Origin: Hyphomonadaceae bacterium
GTDB lineage: Bacteria; Pseudomonadota; Alphaproteobacteria; Caulobacterales; Aquidulcibacteraceae
Reading direction: 5' to 3'
Length of the DNA stretch: 14,153 bases
NCBI GenBank assembly: GCA_003526465.1
Contig: DPWD01000182.1
Location: 1 to 14,153, forward strand
The notes below the pieces were generated by a model. That model had not been told where the DNA came from and did no database searches. It saw only the letters and a program-made list of their open reading frames with translations. Position numbers and translations under genes: made by a program. This document shows, in pieces, positions 1 through 10,700 of the stretch. The first letter of the stretch is position 1. Each line of letters begins with the position of its first letter.

Positions 1-1407
1 TCCGGCGGCTGGCGCATGCGCGCGGCGCTGGGGGGCGTTTTGTTCGCCGCCGCGGACCTTCTCCTGCTCGACGAGCCGACCAATTATCTCGATCTCGAAG
101 GCGCCGCCTGGCTTGAGGAATATCTGCGCGACTATCCCCACACAGTTCTGGTCGTCAGCCATGACCGCGAGATGCTCAATCGCTCGGTGACGCACATTCT
201 GGCGCTGGACGAGCGTAGGTTGGAAGTGTTCGCGGGCGGCTACGACGCCTATCTGAAGAAACGCGCGGAGCGTCTCTCGCTAGCGACATCGATGAAGGCC
301 AAGCAGGACGCCCAGCGCGAGCATTTGCAAAGCTTCATCGATCGCTTCCGCGCCAAAGCCTCGAAGGCGCGCCAAGCGCAGAGCCGCATCAAGCAATTGG
401 AAAAGATGCAAGACATCGCCTTGCCGCTGGAGTCACGCACCACGCCGTTTCATTTCGAGGATGCAAGCCCACTCGCATCGCCACTGGTCGTATTCGATGA
501 ATGTGAATTAGGTTATGCGCCGGGCCATCCGGTATTGAGCAAAGTCTCGCTGCGGCTCGATCATGACGACCGCATCGTGGTCATCGGCCCGAACGGGCAG
601 GGCAAGACAACGTTGGTCAAGTCCATCGCCGCAAAACTGCCGTTGCTAGCAGGCAAACGCGTGGCATCCGGCAAAGCGGTGATGGGCTATTTCAGCCAGG
701 ATCAACTCGACGAATTGCGCGAAGGCGAGAGCGTGTTCGAGCACGTACGCACGCTCGAGCCTGACTGGGCGCCGCCGAAGGTGCGGGCGCTCGCCGCGCG
801 GATGGGTTTTGGCTTCGAGAAGATCGACACCAAGGTCCAGGATTTGTCGGGCGGCGAAAAGGTCCGGTTGCTGCTCGGCCTGATGGCGCATGCGAAACCG
901 CACGTGCTCATCCTCGACGAGCCGACATCGCACTTGGACATCGACAGCCGCGAAGCGTTGATCCACGCGATTAATGAATTCGAAGGCGCGGTGCTGCTGA
1001 TCACACACGACATCTACCTCGCCGAGGCGTGCGCGGATCGTTTATGGCTGGTTTACCATGGCCGCGTGCGCCCCTACGACGGCGATCTTGAGGACTACCG
1101 CAAGCTTGTGCTTTCCGCGGATCGTTCGCTCGCGCGCAGTGTCAAGACCGATGCGCCCAACTCCAACGTCAAGAAGCCAGCGACTTCGGCGTACACCTTG
1201 AAGCAGCGGATTGCTGCCGCGGAGGCTGAAATGGAGCAAGCACAGGCAACCATCGCGCGCGTCGACACAGCGCTCGCCGACCCAAATCTGTATACGCGCG
1301 ACCCCGCTCGCGCCGCCTCGCTCTCGCGTGAGCGCGCCGACGCCGCCGCAGCTTTGGCTAGTGCCGAGGTAGTCTGGCTTGAGGTAAGCGAAGCGCTCTC
1401 TGGTTAA
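1..1407 (+). CDS. ABC-F family ATPase, YheS-like (5' end missing)
   Basis: The gene enters from the left edge in frame 1 and ends at TAA 1405-1407. The ATG at 16 is internal, because the codons before it read SGGWR, completing the first ABC signature (SGGWRMR). The visible 468 residues show, in order: signature 1; Walker B 1 (LLLLDEPTNYLD) and H-loop (VVSHDRE); the interdomain linker with FIDRFRAKASKARQAQSRIK, very like E. coli YheS; a second Walker A (GPNGQGKTT, visible residues 196-204); signature 2 (LSGGEKVRLLL); Walker B 2 (LILDEPTSHLD); H-loop ITHD; the YheS-like PYDGDLEDY; and a charged, Ala-rich coiled coil at the C-terminus. There are no membrane segments. ABC-F proteins bind the ribosomal E site and act in translation, not transport; the exact role of YheS types is poorly defined. 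The missing part should hold Walker A 1 and about 150 residues. Family is certain; the YheS subgroup is likely. Confidence 0.95.
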   Translation, partial: SGGWRMRAALGGVLFAAADLLLLDEPTNYLDLEGAAWLEEYLRDYPHTVLVVSHDREMLNRSVTHILALDERRLEVFAGGYDAYLKKRAERLSLATSMKAKQDAQREHLQSFIDRFRAKASKARQAQSRIKQLEKMQDIALPLESRTTPFHFEDASPLASPLVVFDECELGYAPGHPVLSKVSLRLDHDDRIVVIGPNGQGKTTLVKSIAAKLPLLAGKRVASGKAVMGYFSQDQLDELREGESVFEHVRTLEPDWAPPKVRALAARMGFGFEKIDTKVQDLSGGEKVRLLLGLMAHAKPHVLILDEPTSHLDIDSREALIHAINEFEGAVLLITHDIYLAEACADRLWLVYHGRVRPYDGDLEDYRKLVLSADRSLARSVKTDAPNSNVKKPATSAYTLKQRIAAAEAEMEQAQATIARVDTALADPNLYTRDPARAASLSRERADAAAALASAEVVWLEVSEALSG

Positions 1408-1640
1408 TCGTCGCTAACCACGAGGCATCACGGAGCGCTTGCGCAACAGAGGCAAAACTCTCATGCTTGCGGCAAGACTGGCGACGCCGCCGAAATTTGC
1501 AATTTGAGAGAGTTGCGCGAAATTTCCGCGCTTACCTCGGGAATAATGGCGAGGGGTTCCCAAGCGTTTTCCCCCCAGGCGCGAGTTAACCGTCAGCTCC
1601 TTTCCTGTCACGCTCGTAAGATTGAGAGACCTCAAAAATA

Positions 1641-1674
1641 GGCGCACCAAGGACGCTTGCGGCGTTCTTGCGCC
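1641..1674. promoter_or_regulatory. Leader hairpin (possible minus-strand terminator)
   Basis: Positions 1648-1656 (CAAGGACGC) pair with 1662-1670 (GCGTTCTTG) over nine base pairs, one a G-U wobble, around a five-base loop. The outer GGCG at 1641-1644 pairs with CGCC at 1671-1674 past a three-base bulge. The plus strand has no T run after the stem, but AAAAATA just before it (1635-1641 area) makes a T tract after the stem on the minus strand. It could therefore be an intrinsic terminator for minus-strand transcription or a structured 5' leader of the peroxidase mRNA. Pairing is seen directly; function is inferred. Confidence 0.4.
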
Positions 1675-1741
1675 CGCTTGTGGGGAGCCGTGGGGGCTTT
1701 CGGCAATCGATTCACGGCGCTTGGCGTCCGCGGTTTTTAGC

Positions 1742-1760
1742 GGCGGCCTTCAAGGCTGCC
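1742..1760 (+). promoter_or_regulatory. Hairpin just upstream of the Shine-Dalgarno
   Basis: GGCGGCCT (1742-1749) pairs with AGGCTGCC (1753-1760) over eight positions including one G-U pair, with a loop of about three bases. The stem ends five bases before the AGGGGG at 1765. The strand CTGCC (1756-1760) can instead pair with GGCAG (1762-1766), which touches the ribosome binding site. A role in translation control is only a possibility. Confidence 0.3.
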
Positions 1761-1764
1761 TGGC

Positions 1765-1770
1765 AGGGGG
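1765..1770 (+). promoter_or_regulatory. Ribosome binding site that fixes the giant gene's start at ATG 1777
   Basis: AGGGGG lies six bases before ATG 1777, an ordinary spacing. An in-frame TTG at 1771 directly abuts this purine run, leaving no spacer, so it is a poor start. The protein should begin [11 protein letters not shown]. Confidence 0.75.
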
Positions 1771-1776
1771 TTGGTA

Positions 1777-4700
1777 ATGGTTAAGCTCATTCGCTCGGAT
1801 CTGGAATTTATTCTCCAGCAGATCTTGATTGCGGAAGCGCACTCGGCGGGGCTGAGCCTCGCCTCTCAATTGCCCAACGCGGTGGTGCCATTCGGGCTGC
1901 GAACAGTCACGGGTGAGTTCAACAATTTGTTCCCCGGACAAAGCAATTTCGGCGCGGCCGACACGCTGTTCCCGCGCATGCTTTCAGCCTCGTTCCTCAA
2001 CGATCCCGACGGCGATTCCATCGATTTCGACGGCCCCGGCGGAGCGCCAGCCTTTGTGCAAGGCGATTACGGCTTGGCCGGCTCCGTTGTCGACGCAGAC
2101 CCCCGCACAATTTCGAACCTCATCGTTGACCAATCGGCTGGGATCAACCCCACTACAGGCCGGGTCAACAACATGGCCGTCTACGCCGCCGCCTACGATC
2201 CCGGCGCCGACGGGGTATTTGGCTTCGGCAACGTCCTCAATCCCGCAAACGCCGATGACGTGCTGAAACCCGGCGCCGCGATCATTGACGGCATGCGCGC
2301 CGACGGTACGCCGTTCCAGACCTACGAGATCGCCAACACCACCCCGGACGAAGGCCTGTCGGCGCCGTTCAACGCCTGGATGACGTTCTTCGGCCAGTTC
2401 TTCGATCACGGCCTCGACCTGGTGACCAAGGGCGGCAACGGCAAGGTCTACATCCCGCTGTCGCCGGACGATCCGCTCTACGTGCCCGGCGGCTTCTCGA
2501 ATTTCATGGTGGTGACGCGCGCGACCGTATTTGGCGGGACCGAAACCGAGAACACCACTTCGCCGTTCGTCGACCAGAACCAGACTTATTCCTCGCACCC
2601 CTCGCACCAAGTGTTCCTGCGCGCCTACGAGACACGCGTTGTCGATGTTGATCCGGGCCCCGGTACAACGTTGGCCCCGCGAACCTTCGCGACCGGCGCA
2701 CTGATAGAAGGCAGCGCCGGCGGTATGGCCAATTGGGCCGAAGTGAAAGCGCAAGCGGCGAGTTTGCTGGGCATCCAGCTGGTCGACACCGATGTATTCA
2801 ACGTGCCGCTCTTGGCGACCGACGCTTATGGCAAATTCATCCCCGGTCCCAACGGCTTTGCCCAGTTCGTGTTGAACGACAACACGCTGCTTGAAGCGAA
2901 CCCGGCCGACAATGGCGGCCTCGGCACGCTGGTCCCCGCCAATGCGGAACTCACCGGCCACGCATTCCTGAACGATATCGCACACAACGCCGAGCCGGGG
3001 ACGATGTTCGATCCCGATGGCCCCGGCGGGCTGGGCGACCAGGTGGTGGCAGCAGACGGCGACAACGTCGCCGGCAACACGATTGGCGTCGATTTCATGG
3101 GCCGCAAGGTCGCCTATGACGACGAATTGCTCGATGCGCACTTCATAGCCGGCGACGGCCGCGTCAACGAGAATATCGGCCTCACCGCCGTTCACGCGGT
3201 TTTCCATGCCGAACACAACCGGCTGGTTGAGCACGCCAAGGATGTCGCGCTAGCGTCCGCGCAAGCGATCCTCGCCGAGCAGTTGGCGGCTGGCGCTACC
3301 GCCGCGGTCGCGCAGGCCGCGGCAGTCGCGTTCCTCAATCCGTGGCTGGCTGTTCCGATCACCTCCCTCACCGGCATCTTTACAGGGAACGTGACCTGGA
3401 ACGGCGAGCGTCTGTTCCAGACTGCCAAATTCGGCACCGAGATGCAGTACCAGCACCTCGTGTTCGAAGAATTCGCGCGCAAAGTGCAGCCGATGGTCGA
3501 TGTGTTCCTGGCTCCGGAGGGCTTCGACACCACCATCAACCCGGCCATCGTCGCCGAGTTCGCGCATACGGTCTATCGCTTCGGCCACTCGATGCTGACC
3601 GAGACCGTCGATCGCTTCGATCCCGACTTCTCGCTGGTGAACAGCGATGACCCGCTCGCCAACGATGCCGCGCAGATCGGCTTGATCCAGGCCTTCCTCA
3701 ATCCGCTCGAATTCGATGCTTCTGGCGGAACCAATGAACAGACGATAGGCAATCTGGTGCGTGGCCTCACCCGCACCACGGGCAACGAGATCGACGAATT
3801 CGTCACCGAAGCGCTGCGCAACAACCTCGTCGGCCTGCCGCTCGATTTGCCGGCGATCAACATTGCTCGCGGCCGCGACACCGGGATTCCGTCTCTGAAC
3901 GCAGCGCGCCGTGAATTCTACGCCATGACGTCCGACAGCCAGTTGAAGCCATACAGCAGCTGGGCGGACTTCGGCGCGAACATCAAGCATCCTGAGTCGC
4001 TGATGAACTTCATCGCGGCCTACGGCACGCATTCGTCGATAACTAGCGCCACCACCTTGGCCGACAAGCGCGCGGCCGCCTACGCCCTGGTTTACGGCGA
4101 AGAAGGGATGGACGGCGACATCCTCACGCTGGAAGACAACACCGGCACTCTGTTTCCGGGTGTGGTGGTTCCCGCCGACCGCCTCGATTTCCTGCATGCT
4201 CAAGGCGCTTACGCGCCCGATGGCATTGGCCCCAATGACGACAGCCTCGGCGGCCTTGACCATGTCGACCTCTGGATCGGCGGCCTGGCTGAGCGGCAGA
4301 TGCCGTTCGGCGGTTTGCTCGGCTCGACCTTCAACTTCGTGTTCGAGACCCAGTTGGAGAACCTGCAAAACAGCGACCGCTTCTATTACCTGTCGCGCCT
4401 AGCGGGGCTCAACCTGCTCAATGAGATGGAGAACAATTCGTTCGCCAAGCTGATCATGCGCAATTCCGACGCGGTTCACTTGCCGGCGGAAGTGTTCACC
4501 ACCCCTGGCTTCATCCTCGAGGTCAACCAATTGGTGCAATTCACCGGGCTTGGTCCTAGCGGGCGCGAGGATCCCACCGAGGGCGGAAGCGAACTTATTC
4601 CCCTGGTGATCCGCGACAACCCGGCCAACGGTCCGGGTGTCGACGCCGACTATCTGCAATACACCGGCGGGGACCACGTCGTGCTCGGCGGCACTGCGGG

Positions 4701-7700
4701 CAACGACATCATGATCGCCAGCATCGGCGACGACACCATTTGGGGCGACGCCGGCAATGACCGCATCGAAGGCGGCGACGGCGTTGACAACGTCGAAGCA
4801 GGCGCCGGCGATGACATCGTCACCGACAAGGGCGGCGACGATGTGCTCAAAGGCAATGACGGCAACGACGTCATCAGCGCGGGCAACGGCTTCAACCTGA
4901 TCCTCGGCGGCAGCGGCAGCGACTTCATCATCACCGGCGAAGACGTTTCGGAAACCTTCGCCGGCGAGGGCAACGACTTCATCCTCGGCGCGCAAATGAA
5001 CCTGCCGACCTTCGGCAACGAGGGCGACGACTGGATCGAAATCGGCACTTCCGACGGCGCCGGCGGCGACAATTTCGACCCGCAGGAAGCCAGCACCGTC
5101 ATCGGCCATGACGTGTTCATCACCGGCGGCGGCTTCGACGAAGCCGACGGCGAGGGCGGCGACGACATCATGGTGTTCTCCGACGGCGAAGATCACTTCG
5201 GCGGCGGCGGCGGCTTCGACTGGGCCAGCTACGCTAACGATACCCTTGGCGTCACCGCGGACCTGTTGATCAACGATCTGATCGAACCCCCGGTCACCCC
5301 CTCCAATCAAGGCATTCGCGATCGCTTCGCCGAAGTCGAAGGCCTGTCCGGCTCGAGGTTCAGCGACGTGTTGCGCGGCGACGACGCCGGCTTGGCTGAC
5401 ATCGCCACAACCGACGCGCTGAACGGGGAACTCACTCGCGTCAGCCTCATCCGCAACTTGCAGGCGCTGCTTGGCGATGGCGTGACCCGCTTCAGCACGG
5501 GCAACATCATTCTCGGCGGCGACGGCAGCGATGTCATCGAAGGCCGCGGCGGCGACGATCTGATCGACGGCGACCGCGCGCTCAACGTGCGCATCGCGGT
5601 CTATGGCGTGGCGGACACAAACCACACCGGCCCGGAGATCGCCAGCTTCCAGACCATGCAGGATCCGACGTTGCTGCAGAACATGCTCAACGGCGTCTGG
5701 AATCCGTCGCAGCTGAATATCGTGCGCGAAATCCTCACCGCCAACGGGCCGGATTTCGACACCGCGCTCTATTCCGACATCATGGCCAACTATCTGATCG
5801 AGACGGTCGGCGATGTCACCACTGTGACCCATCGCGTGCCGGATGGTGCGGGCGGTTTTGTCGCCGGCGCTATCGGCATCGACGGAATCGACAGGCTCAC
5901 GAATATCGAGCGGTTGCAGTTCTCGCCCGATCCGACTGCTCTTCCTGGCACGCCGGAGGAGACCGGAACGTTCATCCTGGTTCCCGACCTGAACACCGAG
6001 CCTGTTGGTCTGCTGACGATCGACGTCGGCGTGGATGGCGTCCCCAATTTGGGCGAAACGCTTACGGCGTCAGCGGCAGGCATCGTTGAGGCTGACAATC
6101 CCGACGGGACTATCACCGGCGGTCCGATTAATTTTGTGTGGCAGGTTGAACGCGACCCGCTGAATCTGCCGGGTGTCTTCACCGATATCGTCACTCTGGG
6201 CGGGGCTCAGCCAGAAACCGCGATCGGGAACACGCTGCAGGTTACCGCTGACCTGGATGGCCTCGCGATCCGGGTGCGGGCGGTTTATCAGGACGCGCTA
6301 GGCGTATTGGAAACCGTGTACTCGGCGCCAACCGCGCCGGTCGCCGGCGGCGCCGTGCCTCCAGCGCCCGGCGCACCCCCGACCGAGACCATCGTCAACA
6401 GCCCCGGCAATGGGCTCCACCTGATCCGCGCCGACCTGCAATTCATCCTCGATCAGATCAAGATCGCGGAGAACCATTCCGGCGCGTACGGCACGCCGTC
6501 GCAGGACATCCTCAGTCAGATCGCCAACTCGCGCCTGCCGTTCGGCCTGCGCACCGTCGACGGATCGTTGAATAATCTGGTGCAAGGCCAGACCGATTTC
6601 GGCGCCGCCGACCAGGACTTCGTGCTGCAGATCGACCAGATCTTCCGCGACGATCAGGACGGCGACACGTTCGACGCCAACGGCCCAGCGCCAGGCGGCT
6701 TGGTGACCAACACCGATTACGCCAGCACAGTTAATGTCGCTGACGCCGATCCGCGCATCATCTCGAATCTGATCTCGGATCAGACGGCGGCAAATCTCGC
6801 CGCGGCGATCGCCAATGGCGGCGCGACGGCCGTTACAAGCCCCGGGCTCGACGGCATCTTCGGCACGGTCGACGACCGCGAAGTGTTCTTCATCCCCAAC
6901 ACGACGCCCGACGAAGGATTGTCCGCGCAGTTCAACTCGTGGTTCACGTTCTTCGGCCAGTTCTTCGATCACGGCCTCGACCTGGTCGATAAGGGCGGCA
7001 ACGGGACGGTCTACATCCCGCTGATGCCGGATGACCCGCTGATCGCGGGCGCGAACGGAATCTTCGGCGACGGCGACGATCTGCCCGTCGCGCAGCGTTT
7101 CATGGCGGTCACGCGCGCCACCAATTCCTCTGTGACGCCTGGCCCCGATGGCGTGCTGGGCACGTCCGACGACGTGCACACGCACAACAACGAGACCACG
7201 CCTTTCGTCGACCAGAACCAGACCTACACATCGCACGCCTCGCACCAGGTCTATCTGCGCGAATACGTGCTCAACGGCGCCGGCAACCCGGTGTCCACCG
7301 GCCGGTTGATCGACGGCGTGGTCAATGGCGGCATCGGCAATTGGTCCGAAGTCAAGGCGCAGACCGCCAACCTGCTCGGCCTGCGCATGAGCGACATGGA
7401 TATTTTCGACGCGCCGCTCCTGGTGACTGACGCGTACGGGAAGTTCATCCCTGGCGCGAACGGCTTTGCCCAAGTCGTCGTCAATATCGCGATCGTCAAC
7501 AGCACGACTGGCGCGGTGATTTCGACAGTGCCCGGCACCTTCACCGTTGAAGGCGCGGACGCCGATCCCGACGACGGATTGTCTGGCCGCGATCTCCACA
7601 GCATCGAAGCCGACGAAGTGCCTGGGTTCACGCCCGCCGCGCTGCCTCCTGGCCAGGAATATCGGGTCGCGACCGTTGGTTCGGGCCATGCGTTCCTCAA

Positions 7701-10700
7701 CGACATCGCGCACAACGCAGTGCCGGGAACCGTGTTCGATACGGACGGCAATCCACTCACTCCGGGAACCAGCGTTGTTCAAGCCGACGCCGACACCGTT
7801 GCCGGCAACACCATCGCCACCGACTTCGCCGGCCGCAAGATCGCCTACGACGACGAATTGCTCAACGCGCACATGATCACCGGCGACGGCCGCGGCAACG
7901 AGAATATCGGCCTGACCTCGGTCCACTTCATCTTCCATGCCGAGCACAACCGCATGGTTGAGCATTTGAAGGACGTGGCGATCGCCTCCAACGACGTGGG
8001 CTTCCTCAACGAGTGGCTGTCAACGCCGGTGCTGGCTCTGCCGACGACCCCGGCGGAAATCGCGGCGCTCGAATGGAACGGCGAGCGCATCTTCCAGGCC
8101 GCGCGTTTCAGCACCGAGATGCAATACCAGCACCTCGTGTTCGAGGAATTCGCGCGCAAAGTGCAGCCGCAAGTCGACGTGTTCCTGATGGAAGGTCAAG
8201 GCTACGACTCGACCATCAACCCGGCGATCGTCGGCGAGTTCGCGCACGTGGTGTATCGCTTCGGTCACTCGATGCTGACCGAGACGATCGACCGCTTCGA
8301 TCCCAATTTCAACGTCATCGGCAATCCGAACGGGCTCGACCCCGTGGGTCAGCAGATCGGCCTGATCGCGGCGTTCCTCAATCCGCTTGCGTTCTTGCAA
8401 ACGGTGGGCGGGGTTGCAACCATGACCGCCGAGGAAGCCGCCGGCGCGGTCATTCGCGGCGTCACCCGCCAGGCTGGCAACGAGATCGACGAATTCGTCA
8501 CCGTGGCGCTGCGCGACAATCTCGTCGGGTTGCCGCTCGACCTGCCCGCGATCAACATCGCCCGCGGCCGCGACACCGGCGTGCCGACGCTTAATCAGGC
8601 GCGAGCGGAATTCTACGCCATGACCGGCGACAGCCAGCTCAAGCCCTACACGAGCTGGGTCGATCTCGCGATGAATCTGAAGCACGTGGAATCGCTGGTG
8701 AATTTCATCGCCGCCTACGGCACGCATACATCGATCACCGGCGTATCCACGGTCGCCGACAAGCGCGCCGCCGCCTACGCTTTGGTGTACGGCGCCGATG
8801 GCATGGATGGCCTGCCAGGTTCGGGCGACGAGCCGACCGTGCCAGTCCCGGCCGATCGCCTCGACTTCCTGTACGCACGCGGCATCTACGCCCCCGATGG
8901 CGCCGGTCCGAACAACGACACGCTCGGCGGCTTGAACGAGATCGATCTGTGGATCGGCGGCCTAGCCGAGAAGCAGATGCCGTTTGGCGGCCTCCTGGGT
9001 TCGACCTTCAACTTCGTGTTCGAAACCCAGATGGAGAAATTGCAGAACGGCGACCGCTTCTACTATCTGGAGCGCACCGCCGGCCTCAACTTCCTCACCG
9101 AACTCGAAAACAACTCGTTCGCCAAACTGATCATGGCGAACACGGATCTGAAGCACCTGCCGGGCGACGTGTTCTCGACGCCGACTTGGATTCTCGAAGC
9201 CAATGACGCAGTGCAGTTCACTGGCCTCGGCCTGGATGGCCGTGACGACCCCACCGAGGGCGGCACCGCGCTCAACCCGTTGGTCATGCGCGACGATCCG
9301 AACACGGCGGTCGTTGAGTCGAACTATCTGAAATACACCGGCGTCGATCACGTCGTGCTTGGCGGCACCGAAGGCAACGACACGCTGATCTCCAGCATCG
9401 GCGATGACACGCTCTACGGCGATGGCGGCAACGATCGTCTCGAGGGCGGTGACGGGGTCGACATGATCCTCGGCGGCGCCGGCGATGACATCATCACCGA
9501 CCGCGGCGGCGACGACAATCTGCAGGGCCAGGACGGTCACGACGCCATCCATGGCGGCAACGGTATCAACCTGATCCTCGCCGGCTTCGGCAACGACTTC
9601 GTCGTCATCGGCGAAGACGAATCGGAAGCCTTCGGCGGCGGCGGCAACGACTTCATCCTCGGCATCAAGCCGGTTGAAATGATCTTCGGCAACGAGGGCG
9701 ACGACTGGATCGAGCACGGCATGGCCGACGGTAGCGCCGGCGAGAACTTCGACACCCGCGGGCTCGATTCCATCATCGGCCACGACGTGTTCATGGGCGA
9801 CAGCGTGTCCGACCGCATGCTCGGCGAAGGCGGCGACGACATCATGGTCGGCAATGGCGGCCGCGGCGATCGCTATATCGGCGCCTCCGGCTTCGACTGG
9901 GCGAACTACCAGCACCCGACGCTGGCGGCGGAAGCCGATCTCAATCTGCGTGCGTTCAACGAAACCCCGGTGCCGCTGTCGCCATCTTCGGTGCTGGCGC
10001 GCTTCGAGTCGGTTGAAGGTCTGTCGGGTTCGCAGTTCGGCGACATTCTGCGTGGCGACGACCTCGACGCAGCCGCCATCGCGAATTCAGGCTTCACCGG
10101 CAGCGTGATGAACGAAACCGGCATCGCCCTCATCGATGGCATGCAGCAGCTGCTGAACGACCTGACCCCAGGACCGGCCAATGTCACGTCCTTCGGCGCC
10201 GGCAACATCATCCTCGGCGGCGACGGCAGCGACATCCTCGAAGGCCGTGGCGGCGACGACATGATCGACGGCGATCTGGCCCTCAACGTGCGCATCAGCG
10301 TGCGTGCGGGCCACGACGCGAATGGTCCGACCGGCGCTGAAGTCAGCACCACTAACAGCATGACCGGGGTGCTTCAGGGCGGCCCACACGCGGGCATGAC
10401 GCTCAGCGACGCGATCTTCCAGGGCCTGATCAATCCCGGCCAGTTGCAGATCGTGCGTGAGATTTTGGCGCCGACCAATGGCGATCCGGACTTCGATACG
10501 GCGATGTTCTCCGGTCCGCTGTTCAATGTCGCCGATGGCGTGTTCAATTACGAAATCCGCGTCAACGGCGTCCTGCGCGATCTGGGTCCCGGCCCAATCG
10601 CGAACTTTGGCCCGCTCATCCCCGCTGGCGCGGTCGTCACGGTCACGGACATTACCGACCCGGTGCTGGGCGGCCCCGATGGAACCGACACTTTGCGGAA

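Larger units (their letters stand above)
1408..1776. other. Intergenic leader region, 369 bp without a gene
   Basis: This stretch separates the ABC-F gene from the giant peroxidase gene, so the two are probably not one tight operon and the promoter of the giant gene should lie here. Short frames on either strand lack recognisable protein content. I see no convincing -35/-10 pair. AT-rich spots stand out at 1493-1505 and 1515-1531, where GCGCG and CGCGC arms flank AAATTTC. Two stronger hairpins, at 1641-1674 and 1742-1760, are listed separately. No clear T-tailed terminator for the ABC-F gene is visible on the plus strand. Confidence 0.7.
1786..6345 (+). repeat. Tandem duplication, copy 1 (peroxidase + RTX + beta module)
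   Basis: The unit starts at [13 protein letters not shown] and runs through peroxidase A, the RTX block, [23 protein letters not shown] and the module ending YSAPTAPV. The same order recurs from 6421. The start-to-start offset is 4635 bp (1545 codons). Copies are clearly homologous along their whole length but differ by insertions. Confidence 0.9.

Noticed and set aside
16..18. ATG 16 as the start of the ABC-F gene
   Set aside because: It lies within the first ABC signature SGGWRMR, and the frame is open to position 1, so the true start is off the window.
1771..1776. TTG at 1771 as the start of the giant gene
   Set aside because: It directly abuts the AGGGGG ribosome binding site, so there is no spacer. 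ATG 1777 has a normal six-base spacing.
4399..5832. Minus-strand open frame of 477 codons
   Set aside because: It is antisense to RTX block 1 and shows the same low-complexity mirror composition; no motif was recognised.
6298..7965. Minus-strand open frame of 555 codons
   Set aside because: It lies wholly antisense to peroxidase B, whose motifs are secure. Its Val/Asp/Glu/Arg/Gly-rich content is typical of a mirror frame in GC-rich coding DNA.
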